A stretch of DNA of 64,000 bases from Neisseria subflava (GCF_005221305.1 NZ_CP039887.1:310001-374000); one strand, 5' to 3'. Positions 25,167-34,255 are shown, counted from the first letter of the stretch. Numbers and translations are program-made. Notes: a model not told the origin generated them from the letters alone.

Positions 25167-25523
25167 ATGCCTATGTTGAACAAAATCATCTGCGCTTTGT
25201 GCGTGAGTTTGTGCGCTGCGTGCGGTTCTTATAAGGCCGTGCGCCCTGACGCGCCGTTACCTGTCATTGCACAAGCGCAGACGTATTCTGTCCGTTATCA
25301 ATCCGCACAAGGTCGGACGATTACTGCAATTTATATCAACAGCCACAGCCCGATGATGGTTGAGCTGCGTGAAGGCAATACGGTTGAAAAACTGGTGCAA
25401 GTCCGCTTGCGGAGTCAGGGCGTCGAGTACGCCAATCCGAGCTCGCGTTGGCAAATTGGCGATGGGTTTGCCGTACTGATTCGCGGCGGGAAAGAAGTTG
25501 TATTTAAAGAGATTGTGGAATAG
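25167..25523 (+). CDS. Small lipoprotein with MliC-like domain
   Basis: A 118-residue protein with a lipoprotein signal (CVSLCAACGS, modified cysteine near 19). The remainder is a single beta-rich domain: a YSVRYQSAQ strand, VELREG, VRLRSQGVEYANPSSRWQIGDG and FAVLIRGGKEVVFKEI. The order and spacing recall the MliC lysozyme-inhibitor fold (SASGARY then a KGxxA strand), but the usual cysteine pair is missing, so this is a moderate call. It overlaps no other gene and is convergent with mutY, with only six bases between the stops. Confidence 0.6.
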   Translation: MPMLNKIICALCVSLCAACGSYKAVRPDAPLPVIAQAQTYSVRYQSAQGRTITAIYINSHSPMMVELREGNTVEKLVQVRLRSQGVEYANPSSRWQIGDGFAVLIRGGKEVVFKEIVE

Positions 25524-25529
25524 GGCGGT

Positions 25530-26564
25530 TTAGCCTTTAGCCAAATATTTGATTAAAGGTTTGGGCAAACCATAATCCGCCAAATGTTCCAATGATACCC
25601 AAAGGCCGTCTGAAAGATGTTCAGACGGCCTTTGTTGCGTCTGAAAAGGGGTAATCATCAATAAACGGTGGGTCAGGCGGTGGGTAAACGTGGTTTGTTC
25701 TTCAAGGCCGTCTAAAACAATGCCGAAGTGTTCGGCGTAAGTATACAAATCGTCTAATTTTTCAAAACAGGGTACGCAATACAGACCGCCCCAAATGCCT
25801 TTGGCAGGGCGTTTTTCAAGCAATAATGCGCCGTCAGTGTGATGAATAATCAGCCAATAAAGCGGTAGGGTTTGCACTTCGGGAGCAGTTTTTTTGCGGG
25901 GCAGCTCGTCAATGCGGTTTTGTTTTTTTGCTTCGCAGATCTCTGCCATAGGGCATTGATGACACAAAGGTTTTGTCCGTTTACAGACGGTTGCGCCCAA
26001 ATCCATCAGCCCTTGTGTATAGGCAGGCATATCGGCGTTTTCAGACGGCATCAGGCTTTCTGCAAGCGTCCAAAGCGCGTTTTCAAATTTTTTGTCTTGC
26101 GGATTTCCGTCTTGGGCAAAGACACGGCAGAGAACGCGTTTGACGTTGCCGTCCAAGATGGTTTCGCGTCGGTTGAAAGCAAAGGCAGAAATAGCGGCGG
26201 CGGTACTTCTGCCTACGCCGCAGAGCGTCTCCAAGTCTTTGCGCTCGGATGGAAAGATACCGCCGAATTGTCCGACGACTTGTTGCGCAGCTTTGTGCAG
26301 GTTACGTGCGCGGCTGTAATAGCCCAAGCCTGCCCACAAGGATAAAACCTCGTCTTGCGGCGCGGCGGCAAGCGATTGTACGGTTGGGAATTTGGCTAAG
26401 AAACGCGGATAGTAGTCCAATACGGTAGCAACCTGCGTTTGTTGGAGCATGATTTCTGAAAGCCAGACGGAATAAGGGTCTTTGACCTGCCAAGGCAAGT
26501 CGTGACGGCCATGCTGCCGTTGCCAATCGATGAGTCGTTGTGCAAAGGATGTGTGTGTGTTCAT
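25530..26564 (-). CDS. mutY: A/G-specific adenine DNA glycosylase
   Basis: A 344-residue repair enzyme that removes adenine mispaired with 8-oxoguanine. It has WLSEIMLQQTQVATV with the catalytic Glu (near 38), the helix-hairpin-helix LCGVGRSTAAAI (near 115), the catalytic Asp segment (TILDGNVKRVLCR) and the iron-sulfur cysteines in CKRTKPLCHQCPMAEIC (near 195). A NUDIX-like C-terminal domain follows. Near its end the coding sequence contains a complete inverted pair of uptake sequences (25601-25634, encoding RPSEHLSDGL), which would form a strong hairpin in the mRNA 70-100 bases before the stop. Confidence 0.95.
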   Translation of the reverse strand: MNTHTSFAQRLIDWQRQHGRHDLPWQVKDPYSVWLSEIMLQQTQVATVLDYYPRFLAKFPTVQSLAAAPQDEVLSLWAGLGYYSRARNLHKAAQQVVGQFGGIFPSERKDLETLCGVGRSTAAAISAFAFNRRETILDGNVKRVLCRVFAQDGNPQDKKFENALWTLAESLMPSENADMPAYTQGLMDLGATVCKRTKPLCHQCPMAEICEAKKQNRIDELPRKKTAPEVQTLPLYWLIIHHTDGALLLEKRPAKGIWGGLYCVPCFEKLDDLYTYAEHFGIVLDGLEEQTTFTHRLTHRLLMITPFQTQQRPSEHLSDGLWVSLEHLADYGLPKPLIKYLAKG

Positions 26565-26601
26565 TAATATTTACTTTTTAATTATTTATTTTTAAAACAG
26601 C

Positions 26602-26618
26602 ATGTTATACTATAACAT
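26602..26618. promoter_or_regulatory. Zur box between mutY and the alcohol dehydrogenase
   Basis: ATGTTATA-C-TATAACAT is a perfect palindrome and fits the neisserial Zur motif TGTTATDNHATAACA at every position. It lies 19-35 bp upstream of the -35 element of the zinc-dependent alcohol dehydrogenase and 38 bp before the mutY start. I infer zinc-responsive control of the dehydrogenase. Confidence 0.8.
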
Positions 26619-26636
26619 ACGAAATAATAGTCAGAA

Positions 26637-26664
26637 TTGACTTATCTGGTAGAGGGTATATAAA
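26637..26664 (+). promoter_or_regulatory. Promoter of the alcohol dehydrogenase gene
   Basis: TTGACT (26637-26642) and TATAAA (26659-26664) with a 16-bp spacer, about 60 bases before the ATG. The Zur box lies just upstream of the -35. Confidence 0.6.
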
Positions 26665-26725
26665 TATAGTTAACGTGGATTTACACTGTATTGTTAAAGT
26701 TTATTAACTGCTCAAGGAGATTCAC

Positions 26726-27766
26726 ATGAAAGCAATGGTTTATCATGGCGCAAACGACATTCGTTTCGAAGAAAAACCCCGCCCTCAAATTATCGATCCG
26801 ACCGATGCAGTCGTCAAAATCGTTAAAACCACGATTTGCGGTACTGACTTGGGTATTTGGAAGGGTAAAAACCCTGAAGTTGCCGACGGTCGCATTCTCG
26901 GTCATGAGGGCATCGGTATTGTAGAAGAAGTCGGCGACGCTGTAAAAAACATCAAAGTCGGTGATAAAGTCATTATTTCATGTGTTAGCAAATGCTGTAC
27001 TTGCGACAACTGTAAAATCCAACTTTATTCACACTGCCGCAACGGCGGTTGGATCTTGGGCTATATGATTGACGGTACACAGGCCGAATACGTCCGTACG
27101 CCTTATGCCGACAACAGCTTGGTTCCTCTGCCTGACAACGTCAACGAAGAAGTTGCCCTGCTGTTGAGTGATGCCTTACCAACCGCCCACGAAATCGGCG
27201 TGCAATATGGTGATGTGAAACCTGGCGATACCGTATTCATCGCCGGTGCCGGCCCTGTCGGTATGTCTGCATTGCTGACCGCGCAACTGTATAGCCCTGC
27301 CGCCATTATCGTTTGCGATATGGACGAAAACCGCTTGAAACTGGCGAAGGAATTGGGCGCAACCCATACCATCAATCCTGCTTCCGGCGATGTAAGCAAG
27401 CAAGTTGCCGATATCGTCGGCGAAGACGGCGTAGATTGCGCCATCGAAGCAGTCGGTATCCCGGCAACTTGGAATATGTGTCAAGACATCGTGAAACCTG
27501 GCGGCCATATCGCAGTGGTCGGTGTACATGGTCAATCCGTTGATTTCAAACTAGAAAAACTGTGGATTAAAAACCTTGCCATCACTACCGGCCTGGTTAA
27601 CGCCAATACCACCGAAATGCTGATGAAAGCCATTTCCAGCAGCTCAGTGGATTACACCAAAATGATGACCCACCATTTCAAATTCAGCGAATTGGAAAAA
27701 GCTTACGATGTATTCAAGCATGCTGCTGAAAACCAAGCCATGAAAGTGGTTTTGGAGGCGGATTGA
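26726..27766 (+). CDS. Zinc-dependent alcohol dehydrogenase, MDR family
   Basis: A 346-residue NAD(P)-dependent medium-chain dehydrogenase. The catalytic-zinc region CGTDLGIW (near 38) and GRILGHEGIGIVEEVG (near 57) supply Cys and His-Glu. A structural-zinc loop CVSKCCTCDNCKIQLYSHC (near 90) has the four-cysteine pattern. The nucleotide fold follows with GAGPVGMSALLTAQ (near 173) and VCDMDENR (near 193). It resembles neisserial AdhP-type enzymes, although the sequence is closer to the secondary-alcohol/threonine-dehydrogenase-like branch. A clear Zur box upstream suggests its level tracks zinc supply. AAGGAG precedes the ATG. Confidence 0.88.
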   Translation: MKAMVYHGANDIRFEEKPRPQIIDPTDAVVKIVKTTICGTDLGIWKGKNPEVADGRILGHEGIGIVEEVGDAVKNIKVGDKVIISCVSKCCTCDNCKIQLYSHCRNGGWILGYMIDGTQAEYVRTPYADNSLVPLPDNVNEEVALLLSDALPTAHEIGVQYGDVKPGDTVFIAGAGPVGMSALLTAQLYSPAAIIVCDMDENRLKLAKELGATHTINPASGDVSKQVADIVGEDGVDCAIEAVGIPATWNMCQDIVKPGGHIAVVGVHGQSVDFKLEKLWIKNLAITTGLVNANTTEMLMKAISSSSVDYTKMMTHHFKFSELEKAYDVFKHAAENQAMKVVLEAD

Positions 27767-27795
27767 TTTGAAAATCGTTTAATATGCCGTTAATT

Positions 27796-27825
27796 AAAGG
27801 CCGTCTGAACATTCAGACGGCCTTT
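27796..27825. terminator. Uptake-sequence terminator between adh and trmA
   Basis: AAAGGCCGTCTGAA and its complement around a two-base loop with a T-run. It serves the convergent adh and trmA. Confidence 0.85.
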
Positions 27826-27835
27826 TTGTATGGTT

Positions 27836-28918
27836 TTATTTTTTCTTCAACCAAACGCCGCTTTCGATATGGTGGGTAAATGGGAATTGGTCGAACAGGG
27901 CGGCGCGTTCGATGGTATGGGTTTGACAGAGCGTATCGAGGTTGGTGCGTAGGGTCTCAGGGTTGCAGGAAATATAGAGGACGTTGTCGAATCGGGCAAC
28001 CAATTTGAGCGTCTCATCATCAACACCGGCGCGTGGAGGATCGACAAAAATAGTTGAAAAATCATAGTTTTTCAAGTCGATGCCTTGTTCTTGCAGGCGG
28101 CGGAATTCGCGGTTTTGCGTGTAGGCCTCGGTAAATTCTTCAGCAGACAGGCGGGCGACTTTGAGATTGGTAATTTGGTTGGCTTCAATATTCCATTGGG
28201 CGGCGTTGACGGAAGTTTTGGAGACTTCGGTTGCCAATACTTGAGTGAAATGTTGCGAAAGTGGCAGGGTGAAATTGCCGTTGCCGCAGTACAGCTCAAG
28301 TAGGTCTTTGCCTAAGTTTTGCGCAGCATCACACGCCCACGTCAGCATTTTTTGGCACACTTGGGCATTGGGTTGGGTAAAGCTGCCCTCGATTTGACGA
28401 TAGCGGAAGGTTTTGCCGTTGACTTCCAACGTTTCGGTCACAAAATCTTGGCTCAATACGATTTTCTGTCCGCGGCTGCGGCCGATAATGTGGATGCCCA
28501 AATTGTGCGCCAGCTCTTGCGCGGCTTGTTGCCATGCTTCGTTCAGCTTCTTGTGGTAAATCATGGTAACCAGCATTTCGCCGCTTAAAGTGGACAAAAA
28601 TTCGACGGCGTACCAGCGGTTTTTCAGCTCGGGATGATTGGACGCGGCTTCAATCAGTTTCGGCATCAAGGCATTGATGGATTCGGATGCGGCAGGAAAT
28701 TGGTTGCAACGGATCAGGCTTGCCCCGCTTGCCTTTTGCCCGCGCTCAAACATGGCGTAAAACATTTCTCCGCCCTCATGCCAGATACGGAACTCGGCAC
28801 GCATCCTGTAATGCTGCTCCGGAGATTCAAAGATTTCAATTTCAGGGAAATCCAGTCCTTGGAAAAGTTGCTGAAGATATTGCTTTTTGTCGGCTAGTTG
28901 TTGCTGGTAGGCAGTCAT
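27836..28918 (-). CDS. trmA: tRNA (uracil-5-)-methyltransferase
   Basis: A 360-residue SAM-dependent enzyme making T54 in tRNA. Signatures: QFPAASESINALMPKLIEAA early, the SAM site LLELYCGNGNFTLPL (near 213), FVDPPRAGVDDETL (near 295) and the catalytic cysteine in YISCNPETLRTNL (near 321), with a conserved Glu in the HIESG end (near 352). There is no TRAM domain, consistent with TrmA rather than RlmD. It starts with a GTTCATT-flanked ATG and is transcribed away from pta. Confidence 0.95.
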   Translation of the reverse strand: MTAYQQQLADKKQYLQQLFQGLDFPEIEIFESPEQHYRMRAEFRIWHEGGEMFYAMFERGQKASGASLIRCNQFPAASESINALMPKLIEAASNHPELKNRWYAVEFLSTLSGEMLVTMIYHKKLNEAWQQAAQELAHNLGIHIIGRSRGQKIVLSQDFVTETLEVNGKTFRYRQIEGSFTQPNAQVCQKMLTWACDAAQNLGKDLLELYCGNGNFTLPLSQHFTQVLATEVSKTSVNAAQWNIEANQITNLKVARLSAEEFTEAYTQNREFRRLQEQGIDLKNYDFSTIFVDPPRAGVDDETLKLVARFDNVLYISCNPETLRTNLDTLCQTHTIERAALFDQFPFTHHIESGVWLKKK

Positions 28919-28975
28919 TGGGGCAGTCTTTCGGAAAATAATGGCGAATTATAATATAGTTGGCGCAAAGATACG

Positions 28976-29011
28976 AAAGGCCGTCTGAAACATCGGTTTC
29001 AGACGGCCTTT
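28976..29011 (-). terminator. Uptake-sequence terminator after pta
   Basis: AAAGGCCGTCTGAAAC and its complement around a small loop, 24 bases past the pta stop. Confidence 0.8.
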
Positions 29012-29035
29012 GATTTCAAAGCATCAGCTTGTCAA

Positions 29036-30538
29036 TCAGCCTTGCATTTGTTTGGCTTGAACGGCAGTCAGGGCGATGGTGAAGACGATGTCTTCAATCA
29101 ATGCGCCGCGGGACAAGTCGTTAACCGGTTTACGCAAACCTTGCAACAACGGGCCTACGCTCAGGACGTTGGCACTGCGTTGTACGGCTTTGTAAGTACA
29201 GTTGCCGGTATTGAGGTCTGGGAAAATCAAAACGGTTGCTTGACCGGCAACAGCGCTGCCCGGAGCTTTGGATTGGCCGATAGATGGAACGGTAGCCGCA
29301 TCGTATTGCAACGGACCTTCAATGGCCAAATCAGGGCGTTTTTCATTAGCCAGTTTGGTTGCTTCGATCACTGCATCGACATCAGGGCCGCTGCCTGAGT
29401 TGATGGTAGAGTAGGAAATCATGGCCACTTTTGGATCGATGCCGAAGGCTTTGGCGCTGTCGGCAGATTGGATGGCGATGTCGGCCAGTTGTTCCGGAGT
29501 TGGGTTTGGATTAACCGCGCAGTCGGCAAATGCCAATACTTGGTTAGGCAGTAACATGAAGAATACGCTGGATACAAGGCTTGCACCCGGAGCGGTTTTA
29601 ATCAGTTGCAGGGCAGGGCGGATAGTGTTGGCAGTAGTGTGGACTGCACCGGAAACCAAACCGTCTACGTCGTTTTGAGCCATCATCATGGTACCCAGTA
29701 CGACGGTATCTTGCAGCTGTTTGCGTGCGTCTTCAGGAGTCAGGCCTTTGGATTTGCGCAATTCGCACATCGGCCCAACGTATTGCTCAACCAAAGAAGC
29801 AGGATCAATGATTTCCAAAGAATCAGGCAGGGAGATGCCGCGTTCTTTAGCTACGGCCTCAACTTCTTCGCGGGTAGCCAACAGTACGCAACGGGCGATG
29901 CCTTTTTCGTGGCAGATGGCGGCAGCGGCGACGGTGCGCGGTTCTGCGCCTTCAGGCAGAACGATGCGCATATCGGCTTTGCGGGCAAAGTCGATCAGGT
30001 TGTAACGGAATTGGGCTGGAGACAGGCGTTTGGCTTCACGTTTGGCCAAAGCGGATACGTCTTGCAGTTTGTCGCTGGAGCCGAAGAAAGTCAGGCCGGT
30101 TTGCTCGGCAACTTGTGCGCCTAAAGCTGCGGCTGCGCCGTCAATGATGAAACCTTCCAATAAGCCTGGAGAGTTGGTATAGAGCTGTTTGGCAAGATTC
30201 AATTGTTGAGTGACGGCAGCGGCATCAGTGTTGTCGGATTTCAGCGCCAATACAACGCCTGCATCCAAAGACAGCGCCAATTCAACGTTTTTGCCTGCCA
30301 AGAACAATTTGTCCGCATCAGGAGTGATGCCTTCGATAACGAGATTGTCTGCATTCAATGCTGCAACTTTACCGACAAGTGCGTCAAACCAGTCGTCGCT
30401 CTTGCCTTGAGCCAACAGGGCTTCTGTAGTGGAGTCAACGGCTTGGAAAACTTGCGCATTTAATGCTGCTGCAAATGCTTTTGCCGCTGCATCGGCGCTC
30501 AGACCGGCAGATACCGGTGCGATCAGGATTTTTGCCAT
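29036..30538 (-). CDS. pta: Phosphate acetyltransferase
   Basis: A 500-residue enzyme converting acetyl-CoA and phosphate to acetyl phosphate. The C-terminal PTA_PTB domain is complete: RIVLPEGAEPRTVAAAA (near 193), MMAQNDVDGLVSGAVHTTANTIRP (near 290), SYSTINSGSGPD (near 395) and the VLIFPDLNTGNCTYKAVQR block (near 445). The N-terminal P-loop-like regulatory domain seen in the ~700-residue enteric enzyme is shortened to about 180 residues without an obvious P-loop. The start at 30538 (MAKILIAPVS) follows an AGGACAC ribosome site; the longer ORF is not conserved. ackA is not adjacent. Confidence 0.93.
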   Translation of the reverse strand: MAKILIAPVSAGLSADAAAKAFAAALNAQVFQAVDSTTEALLAQGKSDDWFDALVGKVAALNADNLVIEGITPDADKLFLAGKNVELALSLDAGVVLALKSDNTDAAAVTQQLNLAKQLYTNSPGLLEGFIIDGAAAALGAQVAEQTGLTFFGSSDKLQDVSALAKREAKRLSPAQFRYNLIDFARKADMRIVLPEGAEPRTVAAAAICHEKGIARCVLLATREEVEAVAKERGISLPDSLEIIDPASLVEQYVGPMCELRKSKGLTPEDARKQLQDTVVLGTMMMAQNDVDGLVSGAVHTTANTIRPALQLIKTAPGASLVSSVFFMLLPNQVLAFADCAVNPNPTPEQLADIAIQSADSAKAFGIDPKVAMISYSTINSGSGPDVDAVIEATKLANEKRPDLAIEGPLQYDAATVPSIGQSKAPGSAVAGQATVLIFPDLNTGNCTYKAVQRSANVLSVGPLLQGLRKPVNDLSRGALIEDIVFTIALTAVQAKQMQG

Positions 30539-30686
30539 TTTGTGTCCTCTCATTCGGTGATTGTAGAAGGGTGTTGCTGTGGCGCAGCTGGTGCTGCATT
30601 TATCACTTCGGGATAACATATACACGGCCATATTAACATATGTCATCAGGCCGTCTGAAAAGTATAAACGCAATGGACCAAATCCA

Positions 30687-31763
30687 TCAATCCCCCATTG
30701 CTGCCAAAAGCTCGGCTTGATGCTCGGCAATCAGGGCATTGGTGATTTCTTCTAAATCGCCGTCCATCACAAAATCCAGTTTGTGCAGGGTAAGGTTGAT
30801 GCGGTGGTCGGTAACGCGGCCTTGTGGGTAGTTGTAGGTGCGGATGCGTTCGCTGCGGTCGCCGCTGCCGATCAGGGATTTGCGTTCGGCGGCTTCTTTG
30901 GCTTGTGCTTCGCGTTTTTGCGCGTCGTTCAGGCGGGCAGCGAGGACTTTCATCGCTTGCGCTTTGTTGGCGTGTTGGCTGCGGCCGTCTTGGCATTCGA
31001 CCACCATGCCTGTCGGCAAGTGGGTAATACGGACGGCGGAGTCGGTTTTGTTGATGTGCTGACCGCCCGCGCCGGATGCGCGGAAGGTGTCGATGCGCAG
31101 GTCGGCAGGGTTCAGCTCGATGTCTTCGAGTTCGTCCGCTTCGGGCATGACGGCGACGGTGCAGGCGGAGGTGTGGATACGGCCTTGGCTTTCGGTAGCG
31201 GGGACGCGCTGCACCCGGTGGCCACCCGATTCGAATTTCAGACGGCTGTACGCGCCCAAACCGACAATGCGGGCGATGACTTCTTTATAGCCGCCCAACT
31301 CGCTTTCATTGGCGGAAACGATTTCGACCTGCCAGCGGTTGCGCTCGGCGTAGCGGCTGTACATGCGCAGTAAGTCACCTGCAAACAGCGCGGCTTCGTC
31401 GCCACCCGTTCCGGCGCGTACCTCGATGAAGATGTTTTTGTCGTCGTCGGCATCTTTAGGCAGCAGCAGTTTTTGCAGTTCGGTATCGAGTTCGTCGATT
31501 TTGGCTTTCGCCGTTTCGATTTCTTCGGCAGCAAAGTCTTTCATTTCGGGATCGGACAGCATTTCTTCGGCATCCGCTAAGTCGCTTTGCGCCAGCTGGT
31601 AGTTTTGGAAGACTTCGACAACGGGGGTCAGTTCGGCGTGTTCACGTGTGAGTTTGCGGTAGTTGTCCATGTCGGACGTGGCTTCAGGCTGACCGAGCAG
31701 GTGGGTGACTTCTTCCAGTCGGTCGCTGAGTTGTTGTAGTTTTTCTAAGATAGACGGCTTCAT
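30687..31763 (-). CDS. prfA: Peptide chain release factor 1
   Basis: A 358-residue factor reading UAA/UAG stop codons. The codon-recognition PAT-type segment is VQRVPATESQGRIHTS (near 185) and the catalytic GGQ motif is RASGAGGQHINKTDSAV (near 230). The ATG at 31763 gives MKPSILEKLQQL, the standard start; thirteen upstream in-frame codons lie before the ribosome site and are unlikely to be used. In many bacteria hemA precedes prfA and prmC follows; here pta lies downstream and the Nramp gene upstream, so the locus is rearranged. Confidence 0.97.
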   Translation of the reverse strand: MKPSILEKLQQLSDRLEEVTHLLGQPEATSDMDNYRKLTREHAELTPVVEVFQNYQLAQSDLADAEEMLSDPEMKDFAAEEIETAKAKIDELDTELQKLLLPKDADDDKNIFIEVRAGTGGDEAALFAGDLLRMYSRYAERNRWQVEIVSANESELGGYKEVIARIVGLGAYSRLKFESGGHRVQRVPATESQGRIHTSACTVAVMPEADELEDIELNPADLRIDTFRASGAGGQHINKTDSAVRITHLPTGMVVECQDGRSQHANKAQAMKVLAARLNDAQKREAQAKEAAERKSLIGSGDRSERIRTYNYPQGRVTDHRINLTLHKLDFVMDGDLEEITNALIAEHQAELLAAMGD

Positions 31764-31865
31764 AAATTTTCCAAAATACGGATGCCGTCGAGTGGTCTGC
31801 AACGGCGAAATAAGGAGTCATTATAATGGGTTTGAATGAAAATTCAAAAAGATATGATTGATTGG

Positions 31866-31907
31866 AAAGGCCGTCTGAAACCTGTTTTTAAGTTTCAGAC
31901 GGCCTTT
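31866..31907 (-). terminator. Uptake-sequence terminator after the Nramp gene
   Basis: AAAGGCCGTCTGAAAC and its complement, 12 bases past the Nramp stop. Confidence 0.8.
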
Positions 31908-31918
31908 TTTATATGGGT

Positions 31919-33187
31919 TTATTTAGGCGCAGCCAATATGCCTGTTTGGTTCAGCAGGAACAAAACTGTAAATCCGGTCAAATAAATCAAACCGATAATG
32001 GCGAGGAAGTTCATGCCCATGGTCAGTTTGTGGCGTTTGTCGCCTTTGACGAGGCGGTAGTTCAGCCAAGCGAACACAGGGGCTGAAACGAAGGCGGTGA
32101 TCATGGCGAATTTGAGCAGCTCGGCCATCGCGCTGTTGAACCAGAAAATCACGGCCAAGCCCGAGCCTGCAACCCAGACGTTCCAAGCAAATAATTCGGC
32201 ATTTCCGGTTTTGTCTTTACCGCGCAGCAGGCGTACCGGTTCGGCAATCGCGCGCGCGTAGCCGTCTACTACGGTAATGGTGGTGCCGTACATACAGGCA
32301 AAGGCGATAAATGCCACCAGCGGACGCGACCAGTCGCCGATGGTAACGGCGTACATATTAATCAGTTGGCCAACATATTTGCCGCCCGCCATTTGTACTT
32401 CCTCGCCGTTGCCGTATTGTACATATGCACCCAAGGCGAGGAAAACGACCGCCAAAATCGCGCTAGTAATGTAGCCGACGTTGAAGTCGAAAATACCGTC
32501 GCGGTAGCTGGAAGGGTTGATGCGTTGTTTTTCGGTTACCCACAAAGAGTTGATGGCGGAAATTTCAATCGGCGCAGGCATCCAGCCCATCAGCGCGATT
32601 AAGAAGCCCAAGCCGGTCAGCGTCCAAGGGGTGGGCTCGATAAAGTCGGGCTTCATCTGCATACCGCGAGACATGGCAACGGCTGCCGCGGCAACGGTGG
32701 CAATGGTCAGGCTGACGATGATGATTTTGGAAACGTTGTCCAACGCTTTATAGCGGCCGCTTGCCAGAATCAGCAGGCAGGAAGCCATGATCAGGGCGGA
32801 CACTATACCGGTATCGAGAGTCAGTGATGGGATTGCCATTTTGACGATGGCGGCGGTAACGATGGCAACCGCACCCGCGTTAATCGTTGCCGATGCAATA
32901 CACAAAATCAAAAATACCCACAAATAAACGCGGCTTTTTTCGGCATAGCCTTCAATCAGGCTTTTGCCCGTGTCCAGTGTGTAATGTGCGCTGAAGCGGA
33001 AAAACGGGTATTTAAAGAGATTGGTCAGAATAATGATCAGCGCAAGCTGCCAGCCGTAAAGCGCACCTGCCTGCGTGGAGGCAATCAGGTGCGAGCCGCC
33101 GACCGCTGCCGAAGCCATCATGATGCCAGGGCCGAGGGCATTAATTTTGCTCTGCCAGGTAGAGGAGTATGTATGTTGTTCTGCCAT
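31919..33187 (-). CDS. Nramp-family transporter lacking the canonical metal motif
   Basis: A 422-residue protein with about eleven membrane helices and the overall Nramp/APC pattern (ALGPGIMMASAAVGGSHL in helix 1, KYPFFRFSAHYTLDTG in helix 2, MGWMPAPIEISAINSLW in helix 6). True Mn/Fe Nramps carry DPGN in helix 1; here the aligned residues read AVGG, so the metal-binding Asp and Asn are absent, while the helix-6 Met-Pro is kept but the following His-Asn is replaced. It is therefore a divergent Nramp relative that may carry another cation or solute. An A-run and one uptake sequence lie upstream. Confidence 0.78.
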   Translation of the reverse strand: MAEQHTYSSTWQSKINALGPGIMMASAAVGGSHLIASTQAGALYGWQLALIIILTNLFKYPFFRFSAHYTLDTGKSLIEGYAEKSRVYLWVFLILCIASATINAGAVAIVTAAIVKMAIPSLTLDTGIVSALIMASCLLILASGRYKALDNVSKIIIVSLTIATVAAAAVAMSRGMQMKPDFIEPTPWTLTGLGFLIALMGWMPAPIEISAINSLWVTEKQRINPSSYRDGIFDFNVGYITSAILAVVFLALGAYVQYGNGEEVQMAGGKYVGQLINMYAVTIGDWSRPLVAFIAFACMYGTTITVVDGYARAIAEPVRLLRGKDKTGNAELFAWNVWVAGSGLAVIFWFNSAMAELLKFAMITAFVSAPVFAWLNYRLVKGDKRHKLTMGMNFLAIIGLIYLTGFTVLFLLNQTGILAAPK

Positions 33188-33474
33188 AAGTATTTTCCGC
33201 CTGTTTCAGACGGCCTTATTATCAAAAAAAAAGCATATTTTAACGTAAATAAAAAGTTTGCCCAATAATATGCGTAATACTTTTTATCAATCAAAGGAGA
33301 AATACGGTTTGAAAAAGCTGAAATAGGGGAATTAGCGATATTTTGTGCTAAAAACATTTTTTCAGACGGCCTTGTATCGCTTTTTATTCATGAATATGGG
33401 GTGGGGAGGCAGAGTGTGTTGGTTTGGAAACGAAATGGCAGGGCAAGGCTTTTTGATGCCTTGAGGTCGGCATA

Positions 33475-34242
33475 TTAAGGGGAAGTATGGAGCAGGGAAT
33501 CCACGTTTTGCTCGGTTATTTCAGACAGTTGCGCCAGCGGTATGCCGCGCAATTCGGCGGCAATTTCGGCGATACGGCGGACGTTGGCTGGTGTATTGGT
33601 TTCATGGCCGAGCATAAAAGGGCTGTCGGTTTCGAGAACGAAATCCGTGTCGGTTAAAGCTTGTAAGGCAACGCGGACTTTTTTTGCATTGGAATTGAGC
33701 AGCAGCGAGCCTATGCCGATTTTGAAGCCGAGTTTCACCAAAATCCATGCTTCTTCTACGCTGCCGGAGAAGGCGTGAACGATACCGCCTTGTGTGAAAC
33801 CGGCGGTTTTAACGGCGGCGGCAATGGCGGCGGTAGCTTTCAGATTATGGATGATGACGCGGCGGTTGAGGTTTTGGGCGAGGATGAGTTGGCGGATAAA
33901 GACGTCGGTCTGCGTGTCGCGTTGTGCTTGGGTTTGCTCTTTGCCATAAAAATCCAAGCCGATTTCGCCAACCCATGCTTGCGGATGCTGGATCAGTTCG
34001 GTTTCTAATTGTTGAAACGCTGTTTCATCAATGCCGTCTGAAAACCATGGGTGGATGCCCAAAGCGATATGGATGTTTTCAGACGGCCTTTCCAACTGCG
34101 CAACTTCCTGCCAATCTTTGGGAGATGTTGCCGGTACGATAAAACGCGCTACGCCGACGGCTTGCGCTTCGGCAAGCACGGTAGGCAGCGTGTTGGCAAG
34201 TTTAGGGTCGGCAAGATGACAGTGGGTGTCGGTAAAAGTCAT
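33475..34242 (-). CDS. tatD: TatD-family metal-dependent deoxyribonuclease
   Basis: A 255-residue TIM-barrel hydrolase. Metal ligands appear as FTDTHCHLADPK (near 3), GEIGLDFYGK (near 93), RRVIIHNLKA (near 129), IVHAFSGSVEEA (near 154) and VLETDSPFM (near 205), the five blocks typical of TatD/YcfH. Such enzymes have 3'-5' exonuclease or general phosphodiesterase activity. It is thirteen bases downstream of ansA on the same strand and is likely translated from the same message. Confidence 0.9.
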   Translation of the reverse strand: MTFTDTHCHLADPKLANTLPTVLAEAQAVGVARFIVPATSPKDWQEVAQLERPSENIHIALGIHPWFSDGIDETAFQQLETELIQHPQAWVGEIGLDFYGKEQTQAQRDTQTDVFIRQLILAQNLNRRVIIHNLKATAAIAAAVKTAGFTQGGIVHAFSGSVEEAWILVKLGFKIGIGSLLLNSNAKKVRVALQALTDTDFVLETDSPFMLGHETNTPANVRRIAEIAAELRGIPLAQLSEITEQNVDSLLHTSP

Positions 34243-34255
34243 GTTAAATGGCGGT

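Noticed and set aside
33220..33235. A-run (nine As) before the Nramp gene considered as a phase-variable tract
   Set aside because: It lies in the leader of a minus-strand gene, outside any coding frame or promoter spacer I can define; no evidence for switching.
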